A stretch of DNA of 64,000 nt. Source: Pseudopithomyces maydicus (lineage: Eukaryota; Ascomycota; Dothideomycetes; Pleosporales; Didymosphaeriaceae). The translations under genes were made by a program, and so were the position numbers. The stretch covers positions 1,798,001-1,862,000 of the forward strand of contig JANTUC010000002.1 in assembly GCA_026873275.1 (NCBI GenBank), read 5' to 3'. Position 1 is the first letter of the stretch; each line of letters opens with the position of its first letter. This document shows, piece by piece, positions 11,350-23,227 of the stretch. The notes below the pieces were generated by a model. It did no database searches. It was not told where the DNA came from and worked only from the letters and a program-made list of their open reading frames with translations.

Positions 11350-14300
11350 ATGCTGCTCCTCTTTGGTGACGCTTGTTACGATTTCCATGCCTCGATTGCA
11401 GACCTCCACCGGCGGTCGCAGTGCTCGGTAGTGCTGCGGGGCTTCCTGCTGGCCTGTTCAGACGCGCTCCGATGCGGGCTGGCGGAGCTTGATGGTGCTG
11501 AGAGGGCACGCTTTGGGTCCTTTGAGAGCCTCCTGGAGCTGGCCGAAGTGCACTCGCAGCGCCGCGACGAGTCCCAGGACGCTGCCGTGGCCACGGTGCT
11601 GCAGTGTGCATGTCAGCTCGGCTGGCTGGTGATGTGGGTGCTACCCGGACGACACATGGCAGAGTCGACCCCAATCCAATCGACACGGCTGACAAGATAG
11701 CAGACACTGGGAGGGGACGACGAGTGGGCCAACGGTTGCCGACCCCAGGCCCAGCACCTGCACGGGCATCAGCACGGGCATGCTGGCCGCCGCCGTCGCT
11801 GCTAGCGCCTCGTCGGTGGTGGACCTGGTCGCCATTGCACCGGACGCCATCCGCATTGCACTCCGGCTGGGCATCCAAGCATCGCGCCGCAGCCGCTCGC
11901 TAGAGCCGCCGTCGAAGCACCTGCTGCCTTGGGCCGTCCAGTATGCCCACCACCACGATGCCCACCACCACGCCGGGCGCCCGTGCCTGGAGCCGAACCT
12001 CAGCCTGCGCGACGAGCTCGACGCCTTCCACCACGCCGCGGTAAGCTGCACCCCCGCGCTGCCAGCGCCCCCAGCGCCCCCGCCTGCCTGTCCAGCTGCT
12101 GATGCTCACTGCCGTGACCCAGGCCATTGCCCCCCACCGCCGCCTGTACGTCAGCGCCTCAGGCCTGGGCACCACCACCGTTAGCGGGCCGCCCTCTGTG
12201 CTGCAGCTATTCTTGGACAGCAGCGCCCACAGCGCCCGCAGCGCCCGCAGCGCCCTCCCGGCCCCCTGCCCCGTGCCCGCCCGCACTGCCTGGCACGCTC
12301 CCCACCTCGCCCCTCCTCAAGCCCGTCTCGTCGATGCCATCCTGGGCACCTCGCCGCTGCTGCTGCACCGTCCGCTGCCAGCCCACCGCCTGCTGCTGCT
12401 GCCGCCCTCGCCCCTGCCCCTGCCCCGGCCTGTCCCTTCGTCCGGCCCCCAGACAACGACAGTTCGCCATGTCTTGGAGCGTGTCGTCGTCGACCTGCTG
12501 TCCGTCCCTGTCGACTTGGACGCCGTCGCCCACGCACTCAAGCCCTTCCAGCCCGTGCCCATTGGTCCGCTGGGCGACCACCTCCTCGCTCCCTTGACCA
12601 GCTTCCTGCAGGCCAATGACCGCCCTGTTGCTGCACTCCATGCCCCGCCGCCCCCTGCACCGCAGAAACCGCGCTCCAGCGACATCGCAATCGTAGGTCT
12701 CGCTGGTCGCTTTCCCGGCGGCAATGACCTCGACAGCTTTTGGGATGTGCTCAGCGGCGGCCTGGACCTCCACAGGGAGGTGCCCCCCACCCGCTTTGAC
12801 CTCGCATCCCACTATGATCCCACCGGCCACCTGAAGAACAGCACCTCGGTTCCGTATGGATGCTTCATCGACGACCCGGATCTCTTCGATGCGAGGCTGT
12901 TCAACATGTCTCCGCGCGAAGCTGCCCAGACGGACCCCATGGCCAGGATCTTCCTGATGACCGTCCATGAGGCACTCGAAATGTCCGGCTACCAGTACGA
13001 TCGTACTCATGCCACCGACCACAGAAGGATTGCCGTTTACTTCGGTCAGACCAGCGACGACTATCGAGAGGTGAACATGGGCCAGAATGTAGACACTTTC
13101 TGGGTCACCGGAGGCAACCGAATGTTCGCGAATGGCCGCGTCAACTATCATTACGGCTGGGAGGGACCGAGCATGAATGTTGACGGAGCCTGCTCTTCGA
13201 GTCACATGGCCATCCAACTTGCCTGCTCCGCCTTGGCTTCGCGGGAGTGTGACACCGCCGTCGCGGGTGGTGGTATGGTCATCACGAACCCCGATTCTTA
13301 TGCTGGCCTTGACCGTGGTGGCTTCCTCTCTCATACTGGCCCCTGCAAACCATTCGACGAGCAAGCCGACGGCTATTGTCGAGCGGAAGCTGTGGGAACC
13401 CTCGTTCTTAAACGTTTGGAAGACGCCATAGCAGACCGCGACAATATCCAGGCGGTCATCAAGGGTATCAGTACCAACCACTCGGCCGAGGCTCGTTCCA
13501 TCACCCATCCGCACGCAGAGACACAAGAGAAGCTCATCCGGAAAGTGCTCCGAGATGCTGGGGTGCAGCCTTGTGATGTTGACCATGTTGAAATGCATGG
13601 CACGGGAACTCAAGCTGGCGACCTTCAAGAAACCACTTCAATCGCCAGCGTCTTCGGTAGTAACCGTGATGCTAGCAAGCCACTGTATGTGGGGGCGCTC
13701 AAAGCTAATGTCGGTCACAGTGAATCAGCTTCGGGGGTCAGCGCAGTCATCAAGTCAATCCTGATGCTCCAGAAGGACACAATACCCCAACATGTAGGGA
13801 TAAAGACCGCCTTGAACCCAAAACTCCCTGCGTTGAAATCGATGAATATACACATACCGACTGTCAATACACCCTTCCGACCATCCAATAGCCAAGACGG
13901 AAAGCGCAGAATGATGGTAAACAACTTCAATGCTGCTGGAGGGAATACATGCCTCCTCCTTGAAGACATGCCACGTGTCATGGCCACTGGTAGTGACCCT
14001 AGAACGACACAAGTTGTGACTGTGTCTGCTCGCACTTCAAAATCGTTGGCCCAGAACCTCCGAAACATGGTCAAATACCTCGAAAATCATGGCGATGTGA
14101 GACTGAGTGATTTAGCGTACACCACAACCGCAAGACGTATGCATCATTCCCTTCGCACAGCTCACGTCGCTTCCTCAGTTGCAGAGCTTACTGCTTCCCT
14201 GAACAAGGCAATTGGCCAATCCAACCTGTTGAACGCTACCAAGGCACCCTCGGTTGTCTTTACATTCACCGGCCAAGGGTCTCTATTTGCCGGTATGGGT

Positions 14301-17300
14301 CATCAACTATACGCCACTTCGTCCTCATTTCGGGAAAGCATACAATCATCGGATTCGATTTGTCGCCACCTGGGGTTCTCGTCCTTCCTAGATCTCATTA
14401 AAGAACCCAATCTCGCTGCACATCAATTCACTACGGTCCAAGCGCAGTTAGGCCAAGTAGCTCTGGAATTGGCTCTTGCCAGTGCATGGACATCATGGGG
14501 GGTCAAACCTACGACTGTCATTGGCCATAGTCTTGGGGAGTACGTAGCGCTGTGCCTTGCTGGCGTACTCAGCACCACAGACATGTTTTTTCTCGTTGGA
14601 AATCGCGCCTTGTTGATGCAGAAGAACTGCCAACATGGTACTCATTCAATGCTGGCTGTTGCTATGAATGAGTACGACGCGCGTCAAGCCATCATAGAAG
14701 CTGGGCTACTTTCTTGCGAGATAGCTTGCCTCAATGGTCCTAAATCTACCACTGTCGCCGGACTTGTGACGGAATTGAATTCACTACACGAAAACCTCAG
14801 ACATCGCAACATCAAGTCCACTATTCTCGATGTACCATACGCAAATCATTCTGCACAAGTTCAAGATATTGCCGCTGAATACGAGCTTATTGCTCGCCAG
14901 GTTCACTATGGCAAGCCTCAGCTAGATGTAGTTTCCACTTTACTTGGCCAAACTATCCGAGAATCCGGTGTCTTTGGTGCACAGTATCTTACAAGGCAAG
15001 CTAGAGAGCCTGTGAATTTTCTTGGAGCGGTTAAACAACATCATGACTCTGCAAGTAAAGAGACCATTTGGGTAGAAATTGGCCCTCGACCAACATGCCT
15101 TGCAATGGTACGGTCCATTACAGAGGTCTCGCCAAGCAAACTGATCCCATCTATGCGCCCCATGGAAGATCAGTGGTCAACATTATCTACAGGCCTTGCT
15201 GAAGCCTATAGACACGGAGTCAATGTCGACTGGAATCAATTCCATAAAGAGTATGAGACAAGCTTAAATCTTCTTGATCTGCCAAAATACGCTTTCGACC
15301 TCAAAAGTTATTGGATCCAATACGAAGGCGATTGGAATCGCACGAAGTCGTCTTCGACTAAAGCTGCCCAGGTGCCTGTACCTCCGTTCTCCAGTACTAC
15401 GTTACAACGGATAGAGAGCGAAACATCATCGGGTCGGCAACGAACTGTCATCTTTAACTCCAACCTCGACGAAGTCAATCTTCGAGCTGCCATCAAGGGA
15501 CATCTAGTCAACGATTGGGCGTTGTGTCCGAGTTCGGTGTATGCGGACATGGCCTACACTGCAGCCACATATATTTGGAAGCAGTCACATCCAAATCAAG
15601 AGGTTCCAGGATTGAATGTCTCCGCAATGTGCATTCATAGCCCTATAGTACTGCAAGACGAGACTGAGCAGCAAGTCCGAATCACCGCAGTCTATGATGA
15701 AACCTCTTCTATGGTGCAGGTCACGTATGGTCTTTCCTCCACCAACGAGCCTTCGGCAGAATGCTCAGTTCTTTTTGAAGACTCCAAACAATGGGCACTG
15801 AATTGGAAAGAGCAATCATACTTTGTACGCTCTGTCGCAGATCAACTCACAGTACAAGGAGTCGATCATGGGACGACTGAGCGGATATTCCGTAAGACAG
15901 CTTATAGGATATTCTCCCGCCTTGTTGATTATGCTCCTGCTTATCAAGGTATGCAAGAGGTATTCCTTGACGGCGACAGCCTAGAGGGGTACGCCAAGAT
16001 AAAACTCCAACCAAAGCCTAGCGATGCTACCTTTGGAATCAATCCGTATTGGATTGACAGTCTGGGGCATATCTCCGGTTTTGTGGTCAATGCAAGCTCG
16101 GACCGTGATCAGGTGTATATCTCGGAGGGTTTTGAGAGCATGCGTCTATGTTCTCCCTCTCCGAAGCCAATACATACTGCGCGTATGTTCGGATGCTCCC
16201 AACCGGGAAGCCCGGGTGGGTATCAGGAAACTTATACATCTTACAAGATTCGAACATTGTAGGTGTCTTTCAAGGTGTCAAATTCCGAGCCATGAAGAAA
16301 AAGATTCTAGAGATGGTCATGCAATCGAAACCGGGAAAGCATACAAACAACCCAACGGGGCAATACGCACCAGCTTCACGAGCACAGTCTGATACATCTT
16401 TCGTTGCGCCCAAGCCAGATGTCTTGCCAGCTTCTACCCCCATCGATGACATAGTTGCTGTGGTCGATTCCTGTTTATGTTCCGAGACAGGGGTTGATAA
16501 AGGCGAGATCGCTGATACGACACTTCTTGCTGACATCGGCATCGATTCGCTACTTACGCTTTCTCTACTAGCCACACTACGGGAGCGGGCCGACTTGAGT
16601 ATATCCACTTCCGATTTCACAACGTTTGACACTGTCGGAGACCTCAGACAATATGTGAGGAAAGTGACATTTACCCCTGCTGCGACAGGCGTAAATACCC
16701 CATCACTGCCTCCTTCATTCATCGCAGGTGATGCGACCTTGGCCACTCAAAGGATAACGGTACCATATCCAGGACCGGGGCTTGCAATCAGCATGCCAGC
16801 TGCTGCACCCTCCAATATTCTACAGAGCGTCATTGCAAGTGAGCTAGGTCTAGACGATGAGGAATTACGTGCAGACGAATTCCTGGAAGAGTTTGGTCTA
16901 GATTCTCTGATGACAATGGCAGTATTGCATGCTTTCAGGGAGAAGACAGGCAAAGATCTCCCCACAAGCTTTTTTATCGAACACCCTACACTTGCTTCAG
17001 CGAAGAGAGCTCTCGATTATGCACCGTCTCTTCCTGCGCCTGCCGCCAATGCTTTACCAGCACCGACTCCTCCAACACTCCGAGCCACATCCATCGAGCT
17101 TCAAAATATGTTGAATACAACGAATCAGTCAGTGCGAACATTGTTCCTTCTCCCAGATGGCTCTGGTTCCGCGAGTTCGTATCTAAATCTGAGGTTACCG
17201 CCAAACATTCGTGTTGTCGCGCTTAATAGCCCCTTTCTCCGAAATCCGGACGCATTTCCACCCGATCTACGTTCTGTAGCCCAGCTCTTTGTCAATGAGA

Positions 17301-17937
17301 TCTTGGCACAACAACCAAATGGCGACTACCTTTTGGGTGGTTGGTCTATGGGTGCGGCTTATGCTTATGAAGCAGCAAACCTGTTGGTCACAATGAAAAA
17401 ACATGTCAAGGGCCTTGTTATGATCGATCCCTGCCCCTTGAATCGAAGACCAATGAACGCCCAGACGCTGGTTGTGTTAGAACAGATCGGCGTATTCAAC
17501 GAGATCGCTCGAATGAACGCGGCAACCCAATCCATCGTTCGACGTCACTTTGAAGCCAGTACAAAGGTGCTGGCGGACTACAAACCTGAACCACGTCGTG
17601 CAGACTTCACTGTTCTCGTTATTACTGCGAGAGATGGAGTACTACAGCGGCTCAGACACAGTGAAGCACAAGAAGTGTGGCAACGATACCGACAAGAGTG
17701 CGGTGATGACGAGGCGTGGCTGCTGTTGTCGCGGGAAGGGGACAGTACGCATGGGTGGGCTAAAATCTTTGGGTCCATTGTCCAAACGGATATTGGTGGG
17801 GATCATTTCTCAATCATGAAAGACGGTCAGGTGAGTTCTCACACTATGATGCTGCTTGGAACTCGCAATGCTAACTTTTCTTTTAGGTGCAGGCATTGAA
17901 CGAACGACTTGGTAATTTTTGCATCGCAGCCAATTGA
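11350..17937 (+). CDS. Non-reducing polyketide synthase, SAT-KS-AT-PT-ACP-ACP-TE, with an apparent frameshift between PT and ACP1
   Basis: Iterative type I PKS that would build an aromatic polyketide from acyl/malonyl units. Start is the Met of MLLLFGDACYDF, the usual SAT opening. SAT covers about 11350-12480 with GISTG at the nucleophile loop; KS about 12680-13960 (DGACSSS, EMHGTGT, NVGHSESA); AT about 14260-15170 (GHSLGEY); PT about 15430-16270 (GHLVNDWALCP histidine, WIDSLGHISGF aspartate); two ACPs near 16540 and 16890 (GIDSLL, GLDSLM); TE about 17130-17937 (GWSMG serine, GGDHFS histidine). Introns fit at 12041-12095 and 17831-17886; a first intron between about 11590 and 11740 is needed but its ends are unresolved. 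Around 16143-16160 the frame changes by one base without a usable intron, leaving the 5' frame to stop at 16262. Domain calls are secure; product is unknown. Confidence 0.93.
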
Positions 17938-18609
17938 AAGGCACATGCATGGATGGTATAGATTTGAGTTTTTACGAATTATGGGTTATGATTGTATTAT
18001 ATATGTTCTTGTGGAATGGCGGTTCGTCCATGTACATACAAAGGGGATTAATACCCGCCATAGCTTGTCGATAATTTTCGCATTCTGGCTTTTCTCAAAA
18101 GCCTCACTTGCGTAACAAAGGTCATTTAACTGTAAGCGGCAGTTCGGTCATGTACGTATTGCAGGCCCGAGGTGGCGGGAGTTTCTGTAGCTAGACTATC
18201 TGTCCAACCTGCAGATTCAATTTTATATTAGAAATACTAGAAGTGAGGTTGAAAACGATACAGTTACATGGACTATTTCATTGGACCAAACGAGAGGTGA
18301 GATGAAGGCCGTTTCTTGTCTCTGGTATGGCCCTCTCAGGCACCTATATTCAAACGTCACAATTCCAAGGTTCCAACACGGGGCTCCACTCTAGTTCTGG
18401 GGCTCCAGGGATCCAGCTAAAGATGCAACACGTGATCCAACAGCGAACCGAGGCGGATGCCAAGAGAAAGGCTCGCGGAGCGGAAAATCGTTAGACCGAC
18501 CCACGCAGAAGCAACACCGTCTTGGCGCCGCAACATCGAAATAGCTGACCCTCTTTCCCGCCCGCGCGTGCACCATCTATCCCGACACACAACCACCACA
18601 ACCGCCAAA
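17938..18609. other. Intergenic between PKS and ribosomal protein gene
   Basis: About 670 bp containing the PKS 3' flank (AT-rich) and the eL43 promoter. A copy of the TTCCAAGGTTCCA motif lies at about 18363-18375. No gene is supported. Confidence 0.6.
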
Positions 18610-19176
18610 ATGACTAAGCGCACAAAGAAGGTCGGCGTAAGTTATGGCTCAGCTATCCTGTGTCTTGTATACAATTGTACTGACATCGCCATGTACAGAT
18701 CACTGGAAAGTACGGCACGCGCTACGGCGCTTCGCTGAGGAGTAAGGCATCACGTACAATACGAATTAAGCCGCTTTACTGATCCGAATCGCCATTTTCC
18801 AGAGCAGGTGAAGAAGATGGAAATCACCCAGCACGCCCGGTACACTTGCCAGTTGTAAGTGGCCACTGGGAATTTTTTTGTGTTGACTGATGAACTAACA
18901 CGGTGCAGCTGCGGCAAGAACGCGTCAGTATAATGTGCGAGCTCTATGGAGCGTGTGGACTAATATTCTTCAGTGTCAAGAGGAAGGCTGTTGGCATCTG
19001 GGAGTGCCGTAGCTGCCGCAAGGTCACTGCTGGTGCGTCACACCTATCTCATGCTTGATCCCTATCTGTACGAACGATGCTGACGAGATTTAGGCGGCGC
19101 CTACACCGTTAGCACCCCTGCCGCTGCCGCTACCCGATCGACCATCCGTCGTCTGCGCGAAATTGCTGAGGTTTAA
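18610..19176 (+). CDS. RPL43: 60S ribosomal protein eL43 (L43/L37a)
   Basis: Small zinc-binding protein of the large cytosolic ribosomal subunit, predicted 92 residues. Six exons assemble cleanly: 18610-18636, 18699-18741, 18803-18854, 18909-18923, 18974-19032 and 19094-19176, all with GT..AG introns of 50-62 bp. It opens with MTKRTKKVGITGKYGTRYG, the standard eL43 N-terminus. Four cysteines form the zinc ribbon (CQFCGKN and ECRSCRKV). It ends in the usual TRSTIRRLREI tail. Exon 4 is a 15-base micro-exon encoding part of CGKN, and intron density is very high for such a short gene, as often in fungal ribosomal protein genes. The gene is isolated between the PKS and the XPF gene. Confidence 0.97.
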
Positions 19177-19535
19177 GCGAGGATACCACACATGGGTAGG
19201 AGAGGTTTTTTCAACCATGTTTTAGCATGAGGGCAGGAAGTCATATCGAACGAATGAATGGCACACCTCTCTGCATTTGGGCCTCGGTCTTACCGGCCCT
19301 TTGACGATCATGGGTTTCTCGGGATAAAGAATCAAATGGCATTTGAATGACAAGCGTTGTTTCCGGGATGCATTGTGTGACATGAATGTTCTCGATTACA
19401 AACTTCGCATTGTGGGAACGAGCAATTCAACCCCCTTCCCCATCCCGACGCTGATGATGATTGATACTGAAAGATCCTGCTGGGCTTGCGGTTCGCATGC
19501 AAGGTTCAAGATGTTGACAATCGTGCCTCAAACGC
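19177..19535. other. Convergent 3' flanks of eL43 and XPF genes
   Basis: This 359-bp gap between two stop codons facing each other presumably contains both 3' UTRs. No coding or RNA feature is seen. Confidence 0.6.
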
Positions 19536-22394
19536 CTACAAAGTCGGGACCGTGAAATCTTCATATACACTCCGATTGAAAAACCTGTACACTCTCCTTC
19601 CCACGTCCGTTCCAACCAGCTTGCATAACTCTTTCTCACTCATGTTAGCTAGTTCTGTCATACTCTCTACCTCCAGCATCATCGTTGTTACGGCTTTCTC
19701 GTTAATCCCCGGCAACGCCCTCAGCATATCCTGCGTGACTTGGCTGAAAATCCTCATGTCGTCACCCGCCATGCTTGGATCGAGCCCTATCTGTACCGCG
19801 CGTAACGGGTCCGGTTCTTGTGCCTGCTTTTTCAGCTCGAGAAAAATTTCCGCCGTCTGGTATGGGCTTGAGCTCCATATGATCTTGAGCCGGGGGAATG
19901 CGAGCGTGAGCATGGCAAGCTTGGACTGTAGATCTGGGCTTGACGCTGCGCCTGCAGAAAGGTCGCTGAAAGGCTCCAAGGTAAAGGATTTTCCCGCGTC
20001 AAATTCAATGAGGAGCATGGGGAACTTGTAGTGCTCCATCATGGACTCGACCTGGTTGAAGAGACGGCCGTTGGAGAACGAACCGATCAGATCGCGTACA
20101 GATTTTCGCTCAACGCAAATTTCGGGCGTGAGAACGTAATCGCCGACCGTGAGCATACAAGGTACTACCACGATCGATTTACCGTGTAGTAGAGAAGGCA
20201 GCGATGATCGAAACTCTCGCACGTCGACAACTACCCGGGGTGGTTGTACAGTGGCAGCAAGGCGGCCGCCACCGGCTATACGAGTGTTTACCGTACGAAG
20301 GAAAGACTCTTCTGGCGCAAGATTGGCGTTGGGGTTTATCGCCATGGCCATATTTCCGCGTTCCTTGATGAGCTTCGTAAAAGCGTCCTTCTCCCGACGA
20401 ACGCCGGACAGGTAACGCTGCTCTTCCACGCTTCCGCCGTAGTACATGAAGAACACCTTTACGGTACGGTCAGTGTGCGATGACCGGTAGACTTCTATGC
20501 GTCTGATGAAGGCGGCGTCTGGTTCGTACATGATGATGTAGCGGGGTTTCGCCTCTTCGAGAATGTGTTCATCAAGATCGCCGTCATACGGGTGGACTAC
20601 AATAATATCGTTCATGTTGAAGAGCTCATAATAGTCGTCCATGTTGTCCAATGGATCGACGCCTATCTCGCCTTTTTGCATCGCTTCGAGCTCCGAGGGC
20701 TGCAGTTCAGCCATCAAGCTGGCAATATGCGCATCTCGGTCGCCAGCAGTACGAATGGCGCCTGTCTCAGGGCGGGTTGAGGTCGAGCCAACGCCTCCGC
20801 CACGCACCCGTCTTCGCTTGTTGGGCGGTGGTTTGCCGGCTTTGGAACTAGTCGCTTTGTTCTCTGAGCTGTTGTTGATCGTTTTTTGATTCTCGGAAAA
20901 CAGGGCTGCGCTAAAGTTTGTAAAGTCTCGTCTCCACGTCAAGTAGTTACGTAGTTTACGACGCATCAAGAACTTTGCGGAGGGTTCGTTGGTAGAGTCT
21001 TCGTCATCTTCCTCATCCTGCGGTTTGACATACATGATCTGTAGATATTCTCGAATCTGCCTGCATATACTTTGATCGCCACACATGATCAGTACTGCTC
21101 CGTTTGACGAGTCTTGGATTGACGGGTTGAGATATGCGTCTTGCTCGATCTCTTGCAGAATCTCAGCAAGCTGGGCCCATTTTGGCTGCTCCTCAAGGAC
21201 CGGCTCTAGGCTATCTGGTATAGCACCGGGTTTGCGTGAAAGGTCAGCACCCGAAAATTTGCCCTTATAGACTCTTTGCTTAGCGACGGTAAATATGGTG
21301 TCGGCAGCGTCAAGAAATAGCCACGGTGACTGGTTTTGCTTCGTTGAGCCTGGCGGAGGCTGTGAAGCTGCCAAAACTGTGTCTAGATATCTCATGAAAT
21401 CGACGGCATCGTAAGTCAATAGGGCGTGCAAAATGGTACGGAGAAGCGTCAAGTCTCGTACTACCTGTCGCGTCTTGAAGGTTGTCCGATGCCAGACAGG
21501 ATCTAGCTGTCGCCTGATGATGGTGTCGAAATTCCTATGCAGTGCGCTATCTAGAGTCCAGTCCTCCATATCGATGCCGGAGTTGCTCTTCCTCAGCTCG
21601 CTAACACTGGCCTCGACACATTCCAACACAGCGTTCTGTATTTCGCGCATTGAGTCGGTCATGGGCACTTCGAGTTCAATGACCTCTGCTCTTTTGCGCC
21701 CTTCCAGCGAGTTTGCGACGGCAACATGGTATCTCGGATACAGTGCGGGTTTCTGCAGGAACAGGTTTTTCATCATGTTGGCCAGGGGGGCAAAGCCGGT
21801 TGTGAATGGCTCCGGGCTGTCTGAAAAAGCCTTTAGAAAGCCGTTTTTATTCTTTTGGCGGTAGATTCTGAGGATGAAGGCCTCCAGGCTTGTCGCAATC
21901 ACTTTTTCGGCGTGCAGCACCACGACACCTGTGACCGTCTCCGGATTCAGCAGGCCCGACAACAAGTCAACAATCAGGATCCGTGAGGTGATGCTGAATA
22001 TGCCGCCTTGGGCATACATCTTCTCACGCGTGCCCACGCTCATCAAGTCGGTATTGACCAGGCTCAAACCGCGCGCCTTTGGCGCCTGGCTCACGGCGGC
22101 ATGCTCGGCGAGCGCCTCGCCAATCCACACGTTCTCACGCTCATCGGCGCCGACGAGTAGAATCAGGTTGTTTCCAACGGCATCGTATGAGTGGAGGAGG
22201 TTCGTGACTATGCGCACAAGGCCGAGGCCGCGCGCGAGTATGACCAGTTCGTCGTCCTCGCGCAATTCCTTGAAGATGTCCTGCTGGAATTCCTGACGTC
22301 ATGGTCAGCATCGCCAACTGAGGCGCGACTGGAGAGGTGGGGGTTTTACAAGAGGCAGCGACAGCTTTACGGGGGCTTGCGCATCGCTGGGCAT
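19536..22394 (-). CDS. RAD1: DNA repair endonuclease XPF/Rad1 (ERCC4 nuclease)
   Basis: Catalytic subunit of the structure-specific XPF-ERCC1 (Rad1-Rad10) nuclease, which cuts 5' of lesions in nucleotide excision repair and acts in recombination and crosslink repair in the nucleus. A 45-base first exon (22350-22394, MPSDAQAPVKLSLPL) joins across a 57-bp intron to 19536-22292, giving 933 residues. The N-terminal helicase-like region begins with EFQQDIF and REDDELVILARGLGL. The ERCC4 nuclease signature GDY..ERKSVRDL is intact at about residue 730, so catalysis should be preserved. Tandem helix-hairpin-helix sequence closes the protein (LRALPGINEKA). A basic nuclear-localisation-like PNKRRRVRG lies mid-protein. 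It is divergent to the Trp-rich gene with 155 bp between starts. Confidence 0.96.
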
Positions 22395-22549
22395 TGGGCT
22401 TGTAGTAGTAGGTGGTTGTGAAGGATGACGTGCAGTGGGATTGGCCGACGTGCTAGGCGCGCTTCGTTCGCGAGATCACGTTTCAGCACCATGCCTGCAG
22501 ACCTACTCCACGCCTTACTGCCTAGATAGCCTTACACCTGTGTCTGACC
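22395..22549. promoter_or_regulatory. Short divergent promoter, XPF and Trp-rich gene
   Basis: Only 155 bp separate the two start codons, so core promoter and 5' UTRs of both genes must share or overlap here. No specific element is recognised. Confidence 0.45.
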
Positions 22550-23227
22550 ATGCCCGGAACCCTAGACGCTGCTTGGACAAATCTGACCGAGGCAATCGTT
22601 CAGTTGCAGGAGAGCATCCGGGTCTACAAAGGCTATCCTCAACATCCGGCCCGCAACGAAAATACCATGTTCAATCTTGACTTTCTCGACACGCAACTAA
22701 GCGCATTTGAATACGAGCTGAAGAAACGCGGGCAATGGGGCACATCCACAGGCTTCCAACCAGACCCACCCCTCATTATCGATCTCGGTGATTTGGACGA
22801 CGCGATAAGCTACCTGGCGCATGCAATCCACATGCCCCGGTATCCGCAGCAAGCAGAGACCCCGCGCGCCCATTTCTCTGTACAAAACTGGACATGGGAC
22901 CTCGAGTGGTCGGAATGGACCTACACAATTCATGGATCTGAAAATCGAGTCTTCCTGACAGAATGGGAGCATAACATCATCTCAGGCGAGTGGCAAATGG
23001 TATGGCAGGGCCACAGGAGTATAGAAGGAGCTTTAGCCATGCTGGGATCTTGGGAGGATTGGAAATGGGATGAGCATTGGGGCGAGTGGTACCTGCCATC
23101 TGTCTTGAATGATGGGTTGCCGGGCGAGAAGAGGGTATATGCAAGTGAATGGAAGAAGACGGAAGAAGGTAACTGGGTCTATGTTGAACGAAGCGAATCA
23201 GACGAGGGTAAGAAACAGCCTTCTTAG
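22550..23227 (+). CDS. Hypothetical Trp-rich protein with an internal duplication
   Basis: A 225-residue protein with no name I recognise. It contains 16 tryptophans, mostly in the second half, where a unit appears twice: W-x-W-D-x-x-W-x-E-W, a spacer of 9 or 14 residues, R-V-(F/Y)-x-x-E-W, then G-x-W-x-x-V, at about residues 114-151 and 171-212. The N-terminal half looks helical (TEAIVQLQESI; DDAISYLAHAI). No signal peptide or membrane segment is seen. The annotated end may be premature: a good 5' splice site (GAGG|GTAAGA) lies at 23208, just before the stop, and downstream sequence continues in the same style. Function unknown; coding potential is good because the duplicated motif is conserved at protein level. 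Confidence 0.7.
   Translation: MPGTLDAAWTNLTEAIVQLQESIRVYKGYPQHPARNENTMFNLDFLDTQLSAFEYELKKRGQWGTSTGFQPDPPLIIDLGDLDDAISYLAHAIHMPRYPQQAETPRAHFSVQNWTWDLEWSEWTYTIHGSENRVFLTEWEHNIISGEWQMVWQGHRSIEGALAMLGSWEDWKWDEHWGEWYLPSVLNDGLPGEKRVYASEWKKTEEGNWVYVERSESDEGKKQPS

Noticed and set aside
12207..13628. 473-residue minus-strand ORF across the SAT/KS region
   Set aside because: Antisense to conserved PKS domains in very GC-rich DNA; no domain of its own.
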